From positions 1 through 9,368 of the forward strand of contig JAUIEL010000236.1 of assembly GCA_030428825.1 (NCBI GenBank): a stretch of 9,368 nt of DNA, given 5' to 3'. Shown here piece by piece: positions 5,481 to 9,368 of the stretch. The DNA is from a bacterium (lineage in GTDB: Bacteria; Planctomycetota; B15-G4; JADJEK01). Position 1 is the first letter of the stretch, and each line of letters starts with the position of its first letter. A model generated the notes under the pieces. It did not search any database. It was not told the origin of the DNA and worked only from the letters and a program-made list of their open reading frames with translations. The position numbers were made by a program, and so were the translations under genes.

Positions 5481-7076
5481 ATGTCGAGAACCATCCGCCG
5501 TCCTTTCCTCGCCGCCTTCGGAGTCGCCTCCCTCCTCGCGGTCGGATCCGCGGGAGCCGGGGTCGTGTACTACGTCGACGGCGCCGCGCCGTCCGGCGGG
5601 ACCGGTGGCACGAGCTGGGCGAACCCCTTCAAGAGCCTGCAGCTGGCGTTCGACACCGCGATGCCCGGAGACGAGATCTGGGTGAAGCAGGGGGTGTACG
5701 TCACCCCGGGGACCGCGTACCTGATGCGGGAGGGGACGGCGGTCTACGGCGGGTTCGCCGGCGTCGAGACGGCGCGTTCGCAGGCGGACCCGGCGTCGAA
5801 CCCGACGATCCTCGACGCGCAGAAGGTGTCGCGGGTCCTCTCGATGAGCGGCTCGGGGCCGACCGTGGTCGACGGGTTCACGATCCGGAACGGCCTCACG
5901 GGAGACGAGGGCGGGGGGGCGTTGTACGACTACAGCCTGGAGGTCGACTTCTCCCGATGCGACTTCGTCGGCAACAAGGCGGTCGGCGGCGACGGCGGCG
6001 CGGTCAAGTTCTACAGCGGGGACGTCTCGTTCGTCGACTGTCGCTTCATCGACAACGTCGCCGGGAACGCCGTGGGGGGCGCGGTCGAGCACTACGCCGG
6101 GGACGTCTGGTTCGAGCGGTGCGTCTTCGACGGCAACAAGTCGATCGTCGCCGGCGTCTACCGGGCGTACGGCGGATCCTGCACCTTCCTGAACTCGCTC
6201 TTCGTCCGGAACCGGGCGTTCGGCACGGCGAGCATCGCGGACACCTACCAGTCGACGATGCGGTTCATCCACTGCACCGCGACGATGAACACGGCCGACG
6301 GGGACTACGCGGTCGACAGCAAGCAGTCGAACGTCGAGGTCCACAACTCGATCTTCTTCGGCAACACGTACAACGCCGCGTATTTCGGGACGGGGAAGCC
6401 GTTCCCCGGCGCGGTGACGGTCACCCACTCGGTGGTCGAGACCGGGTTCCCGGGCCAGGGGAACGTCGACGCCGACCCGAACTTCATCCAGCCGTCGGCC
6501 GACGACTTCCGCCCGCTCTTCCCGTCGCCGGTCCTCGACGCGGGCGACAGCTCGCAGGTCCCGGCCGGGGTCACGATCGACCTCGCCGGCGCGCCGCGGT
6601 TCGTCGACCTCGCCGCGGTGGGGGACACCGGGTTCGGTCCGCCCCCGCACCCGGACATGGGCGCGTACGAGGCGCAGTGCGAGAACCCGCCGGTCGCGTA
6701 CGGCGACGGGTGCGTCGGCGCCGGCAGCCTCGTCCCGCAGATCGTCGTCAACTCGTGCCCGGCGATCGGCGCGCCGCTCGCGCTCGTCTTCACCAACGCG
6801 GTCGGCGGCTCGACGGCGATCGTCTTCGCGGGGGCCGGGATGGGGAACGTCCCGATCGGGCAGTACTGCACCTTCCTCGTCCATCCGATCCTGCCGCCGC
6901 TCTTCTCGCTCCCGCTCGGCGGATCCGGTCCGGGGAACGGGCACGCCGTCCTCTCCGGGGTCGTCCCGCCCACGACGCCGGTCGGCGCGGTGGTGACGTG
7001 GCAGTTCTTCGTCATGGATCCGAACGCCGGCGACGGCTTCGCCGCTTCCCCCGGGCTCCGGTTGACGTTCAACTGA
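5481..7076 (+). CDS. Secreted right-handed beta-helix protein (choice-of-anchor-Q type) with planctomycete-style C-terminal domain
   Basis: A 531-residue exported protein. Residues 1-26 form a signal peptide: basic MSRTIRR, a hydrophobic core, and an Ala-Gly-Ala cleavage site at 24-26. The mature start, YYVDG...GTSWANPFKSLQLAF then PGDEIWVKQGVY, is the usual opening of secreted parallel beta-helix proteins. Residues ~129-305 hold repeating PbH1-like coils (VDGFTIRNG, SRCDFVGNKA, VDCRFIDNVA, ERCVFDGNKS, NSIFFGNT). NVDADPNF (328-335) and SPVLDAGD (from 349) with PDMGAYE fit a choice-of-anchor-Q region. From Tyr407, YGDGCVGAG opens a Gly/Pro-rich domain to the end, a type I associate with Planctomycetota secreted proteins. 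I see no lyase catalytic set, so enzyme activity is unproven. It could be a polysaccharide lyase, epimerase, adhesin or matrix protein. It lies 23 nt after the WecA-like gene, with a strong ribosome site, and its 3' end overlaps the convergent polymerase gene by 8 bp. Confidence 0.92.
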   Translation: MSRTIRRPFLAAFGVASLLAVGSAGAGVVYYVDGAAPSGGTGGTSWANPFKSLQLAFDTAMPGDEIWVKQGVYVTPGTAYLMREGTAVYGGFAGVETARSQADPASNPTILDAQKVSRVLSMSGSGPTVVDGFTIRNGLTGDEGGGALYDYSLEVDFSRCDFVGNKAVGGDGGAVKFYSGDVSFVDCRFIDNVAGNAVGGAVEHYAGDVWFERCVFDGNKSIVAGVYRAYGGSCTFLNSLFVRNRAFGTASIADTYQSTMRFIHCTATMNTADGDYAVDSKQSNVEVHNSIFFGNTYNAAYFGTGKPFPGAVTVTHSVVETGFPGQGNVDADPNFIQPSADDFRPLFPSPVLDAGDSSQVPAGVTIDLAGAPRFVDLAAVGDTGFGPPPHPDMGAYEAQCENPPVAYGDGCVGAGSLVPQIVVNSCPAIGAPLALVFTNAVGGSTAIVFAGAGMGNVPIGQYCTFLVHPILPPLFSLPLGGSGPGNGHAVLSGVVPPTTPVGAVVTWQFFVMDPNAGDGFAASPGLRLTFN

Positions 7077-8337
7077 TCGTCGGCCGAGGCCCCTCGTCCC
7101 GCCGCGCCGGCCCGCTCTCCCCGACGGGGCCGGCGCGGACGAGGGCGTGGACGTGCAGCCAGAGCGCGTAGAAGGCGTACGAGTCGAACGTCAGGTAGAC
7201 GAGCGGGATCAGGAGCGAGACGAAGGGGCGGCGCCGATCGAACAGCAGCACGGTCAGGGCGAGGGTCGCGAGGAGCCCGAACTCGCAGACCAGGCGGACC
7301 GGGAGCGAGAGGACGCTCGTCGCCCGCCGCTGGGCCAGCACCTCGAGCTCGTCCCGGTACGAGGAGTCGTACGCCGCGCTCGCCTCGGCGTGCCCCGCGC
7401 GGAGCGGGACCCAGAGGTTGCCGAGGCCGTATCCGAACAGGAGGCCGGCCGGGTCGTCCCGCCACGCGGCGGCCGCCGCGCGGACGCGGAACCAGCGCGC
7501 CGCCAGCGACTCGTCGGCGTAGACGCCGCCGGCCACGATCCGCTTCAGGCGGGGGACCTTCTCGACCGCGACCGCCCCCGCGAGGAGGAGCGCGAGCGCG
7601 GCCGGGACGACGACCCGGAGCGGCGGGCGGCGGCGGACCACGAGGACGGCCCCGGCGAGCGAGAGGACGAGCAGCCCCTCGACCACGAACCGGAGGCTGA
7701 ACCGCGTCGCCAGGCCGAACACGACGAAGCCGACCAGCGCGACGAGGAGGGGGCGCGCCTCGGGTCGGCTCCGGAACCGGAGGCAGAGCGGCAGCATCAC
7801 GCCGAAGACGTGCATCGCCGCGAACGCCGGTTCGGTGAACCCGAACTGGACGCGCCCGCGGCGGACGACGTCGCGCATCGCGATCGACCGATGGAACTCG
7901 AGGAAGCCGTCCCAGCCGGTCCGGATCGCGATCCACTGCACGACGCCGAACAGCAGGGCGACGAGGTACGCCCCGCCGAGGAGGCGGACCGTCGGCCCGA
8001 GGTCGTCGGCGTCGCGGCAGCGGAGGTCGATCGCGACGAGGCACGTGAGGCCGAGGAAGAGGGACCGGGCCGCGTCGAGCAGGTTCGCCGCGACCGGCGG
8101 GTGGGAGAGGTAGCGGACGCCGGAGAGCGCGAGGAGCGCGAGGACGACCGCGAAGACCGGCCGCAGCCGGGCGATGGACGCCGGCACGCGGCGGGCGTTC
8201 CGGAGCACGTACAGGAAGAGCAGGAGGGGGGCGATCGCCGCCCAGCCCTTGCTCGGCGCGAACCAGAGGTTCTCGAACGGGACGGTCAGGACGCCGAGGG
8301 TGAAGAGCGGACGACCGGGGCCGGTCTCCGCGCGCAT
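7069..8337 (-). CDS. Wzy-like O-antigen/exopolysaccharide polymerase or ligase
   Basis: This minus-strand gene encodes a 422-residue membrane protein, beginning MRAETGPGRPLFTLGV. It has roughly ten hydrophobic segments and a long loop between ~175 residues from the C-terminus and the last spans, the shape of the O-antigen polymerase/ligase family (Wzy/WaaL). GFTEPAF (Glu169) precedes a hydrophobic segment, and the GYGLGN motif (302-307) near the end of the large periplasmic loop is common in this family. By family it would join undecaprenyl-linked repeat units on the periplasmic side, or ligate glycan to a lipid or protein acceptor. Sequence in this family is too variable to choose between these roles. 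I chose ATG 8337 because AGGA stands 7 nt upstream; ATG 8352 would add five residues and has no ribosome site. Its stop (7069-7071) lies inside the last codons of the opposing beta-helix gene. Confidence 0.85.
   Translation of the reverse strand: MRAETGPGRPLFTLGVLTVPFENLWFAPSKGWAAIAPLLLFLYVLRNARRVPASIARLRPVFAVVLALLALSGVRYLSHPPVAANLLDAARSLFLGLTCLVAIDLRCRDADDLGPTVRLLGGAYLVALLFGVVQWIAIRTGWDGFLEFHRSIAMRDVVRRGRVQFGFTEPAFAAMHVFGVMLPLCLRFRSRPEARPLLVALVGFVVFGLATRFSLRFVVEGLLVLSLAGAVLVVRRRPPLRVVVPAALALLLAGAVAVEKVPRLKRIVAGGVYADESLAARWFRVRAAAAAWRDDPAGLLFGYGLGNLWVPLRAGHAEASAAYDSSYRDELEVLAQRRATSVLSLPVRLVCEFGLLATLALTVLLFDRRRPFVSLLIPLVYLTFDSYAFYALWLHVHALVRAGPVGESGPARRDEGPRPTIS
7091..7145. terminator. Long GC-rich inverted repeat at the convergent gene ends, possible terminator
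   Basis: CCGCGCCGGCCC (7102-7113) is perfectly complementary to GGGCCGGCGCGG (7127-7138) across a 13-nt loop. Outside these, CCCTCGT (7091-7097) pairs with ACGAGGG (7139-7145), leaving a 4-nt bulge on the left arm. It begins 15 nt after the beta-helix stop and lies inside the 3' coding end of the polymerase gene. There is no T-tract on either side, so a classical intrinsic terminator is not shown. It may stop or slow transcription, or protect 3' ends. Confidence 0.4.
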
Positions 8338-8344
8338 CGGCCCG

Positions 8345-8348
8345 TCCT
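8345..8348 (-). promoter_or_regulatory. Ribosome binding site deciding the polymerase start
   Basis: AGGA on the minus strand stands 7 nt before ATG 8337. The alternative ATG at 8352 has no purine-rich site upstream. The choice changes only five N-terminal residues. Confidence 0.45.
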
Positions 8349-8368
8349 GCATGAGCGGGATGGTAGCA

Positions 8369-8398
8369 GACGGGCGCGCCGGTCGATCGCGTCCCGTC
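8369..8398. repeat. Imperfect inverted repeat in divergent gap
   Basis: GACGGGCGCG (8369-8378) pairs with CGCGTCCCGTC (8388-8398), with one bulged T at 8392 and a 9-nt loop. It ends 25 nt before the glycosyltransferase ATG and begins 31 nt from the polymerase ATG. It could be a shared operator or a leader hairpin. The arms are GC-rich, so chance is not excluded. Confidence 0.4.
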
Positions 8399-8423
8399 GG
8401 GCGGCCGCGGGAGCGAACCTCCG

Positions 8424-9368
8424 ATGACGCGGGTCCTGTTCGTGGCGCCGCTGCCGCCGCCGATCACCGGCCAGTCGCGCGCGTGCCGCGCGCTCCTCGA
8501 CGACCTCGAGGCGGACCCGGACGTCGAGGTCGACGTGATCGACCTGATGAAGGGGGAGCATCGTCCGGGGTTCACGCTCGCGCAGGCGCGGCGCGTTCCC
8601 GGCCTCGTCCGCGAGGTGGCGCGGGGGGCGCGCGCGGCCGACGCGGTCTACCTGAACCTCGCGCAGTCGCTCGCCGGGAACGCGAAGGATCTCCTCCTCC
8701 TCGCCGCGCTCGGGGAGGCCCGCGCGCGGACCGTCGTCCACCTCCACGGCGGCGGGATCGCCGAGACGGTCTACGGCCGCTCGTCCCTCGTCCGGGCCGC
8801 GAACCGGCGGCTCCTCCGCGACGTGCGGCGCGCGATCGTGCTCGGGGAGTCGTTGCGTCCCGTCTTCGCCGGCGTCGTGCGGGACGACCGGATCGCCGTG
8901 GTCGAGAACTTCGCGGACGACGAGCTGTTCGTCGACGAGGCGGCGATCCAGGACCGGTTCGCCGCCGACGGCCCGCTCCGCGTCCTCTTCCTCGGGACCC
9001 TGTTCGAGTCGAAGGGGTGGAAGGTCCTGGTCGAGGCGGTCGCCCGCGTCGACGGCGTCGAGCTCGACGTCGCCGGCGCGTCGGTGACGGCGGACGACGC
9101 CCCGGCCGACCGCGCGTTCCTCGACCGCCCGCGCGTCGCGTACCACGGCGTCGTCGACGGCGAGGCGCGGCGCGCCCTCCTCGCCGGCGCGCACCTCCTC
9201 GCCCTCCCGACCTGGTACCCGTACGAGGGGCAGCCGCTCTCGATCCTCGAGGCGTTCGCGTCGGGCTGCGCCGTCCTGACGACCGACCACGGCGGCATCC
9301 GCGACGTCTTCTCCGACCCGGACCACGGCGCCGCCGTCGAGCCCCGCTCGGTCGCCGCCCTCGCCGCC
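8424..9368 (+). CDS. GT4-family glycosyltransferase (partial, 3' end outside window)
   Basis: The frame is open from ATG 8424 to the right edge, 315 codons with no stop, so the C-terminus is missing. Translated by hand it begins MTRVLFVAPLPPPITGQSRA, the glycine-containing first strand and loop of a GT-B fold retaining glycosyltransferase. The second domain has VLFLGTLFESKGW with Lys197, matching the donor-phosphate-binding region, and the EX7E motif YPYEGQPLSILEAF with Glu268 and Glu276, followed by GCAVLTTDHGGI. These are hallmarks of family GT4 (Glycos_transf_1). GT4 members are usually 350-400 residues, so 40-80 may be missing. It would add a sugar to the growing lipid-linked repeat unit at the cytoplasmic face. 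Donor and acceptor are unknown. GGGAG lies 10 nt before the ATG. It is divergent from the polymerase gene and may start another operon running out of the window. Confidence 0.9.
   Translation, partial: MTRVLFVAPLPPPITGQSRACRALLDDLEADPDVEVDVIDLMKGEHRPGFTLAQARRVPGLVREVARGARAADAVYLNLAQSLAGNAKDLLLLAALGEARARTVVHLHGGGIAETVYGRSSLVRAANRRLLRDVRRAIVLGESLRPVFAGVVRDDRIAVVENFADDELFVDEAAIQDRFAADGPLRVLFLGTLFESKGWKVLVEAVARVDGVELDVAGASVTADDAPADRAFLDRPRVAYHGVVDGEARRALLAGAHLLALPTWYPYEGQPLSILEAFASGCAVLTTDHGGIRDVFSDPDHGAAVEPRSVAALAA

Larger units (their letters stand above)
8338..8423. promoter_or_regulatory. Divergent intergenic region between polymerase and glycosyltransferase
   Basis: These 86 bases separate two divergent starts, so promoters for both should lie here or overlap the coding ends. 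I see no clear -35/-10 pair. The region holds an imperfect inverted repeat (8369-8398) and the ribosome sites of both genes (AGGA on the minus strand at 8345-8348, GGGAG on the plus strand at 8409-8413). Confidence 0.4.

Noticed and set aside
3741..6944. Open frame of 1067 codons on the minus strand across three plus-strand genes
   Set aside because: It is low complexity (Arg, Ala, Ser, Asp, Glu) and lies opposite genes with clear family motifs. GC-rich codon bias suppresses stops in this frame.
7147..8427. Open frame of 426 codons on the plus strand
   Set aside because: It is antisense to the Wzy-like gene and rich in Glu, Arg and Asp with no hydrophobic pattern.
6305..8575. Open frame of 756 codons on the minus strand
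   Set aside because: It is a different frame from the polymerase and crosses the convergent junction and the divergent gap. Its Arg/Pro-rich composition shows no family.
8286..9326. Open frame of 346 codons on the minus strand
   Set aside because: It is antisense to the GT4 glycosyltransferase, which has the EX7E motif. This frame is charged low complexity.

Overview
The window is very GC-rich bacterial DNA, with G or C in nearly all third codon positions. It holds seven genes and carries part of a cell-surface or exopolysaccharide assembly locus of the Wzx/Wzy type. The likeliest source is a planctomycete. The best hint is the secreted beta-helix protein at 5481-7076: it pairs a choice-of-anchor-Q type beta-helix with a C-terminal 'YGdGCxGxG' domain that I associate with large secreted proteins of Planctomycetota. 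That assignment is from memory of the family and is not proven here.

Layout. Positions 1-1433 (minus strand, cut by the left edge) encode a Wzx-type flippase. A divergent gap (1434-1607) contains an AT-rich palindrome, an imperfect direct repeat and a G-run. Four co-directional plus-strand genes follow with short gaps (49, 12 and 23 nt), probably one operon: an unrecognised protein with a possible N-terminal helix-turn-helix (1608-2849), a GDP-mannose 3,5-epimerase-like enzyme (2899-3915), a WecA/MraY-type initiating sugar-1-phosphate transferase with a long extra C-terminus (3928-5457), and the secreted beta-helix protein (5481-7076). A Wzy-like polymerase or ligase (7069-8337, minus) meets the beta-helix gene tail to tail with an 8-bp overlap, and a strong inverted repeat (7091-7145) lies just past the overlap. 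A second divergent gap (8338-8423) with another inverted repeat leads to a GT4 glycosyltransferase (8424 to the right edge, cut).

How the genes may work together (inference from families). The WecA-like protein would load the first sugar phosphate onto undecaprenyl phosphate. The epimerase would supply an L-galactose or L-gulose type GDP-sugar. The GT4 enzyme and others outside the window would extend the repeat unit. Wzx would flip it and Wzy would polymerise it. The beta-helix protein is exported and may bind, cut or sit in the polymer. No export channel (Wza) or chain-length kinase (Wzc) is seen in the window.

I saw no tRNA, rRNA, CRISPR array, transposase or attachment site. There is no gene-free stretch longer than 300 bases. 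Very long open frames run antisense to most genes, but these are by-products of high GC. The locus looks like a recognisable polysaccharide cluster with some unusual parts; I do not see clear evidence of an entirely new system.
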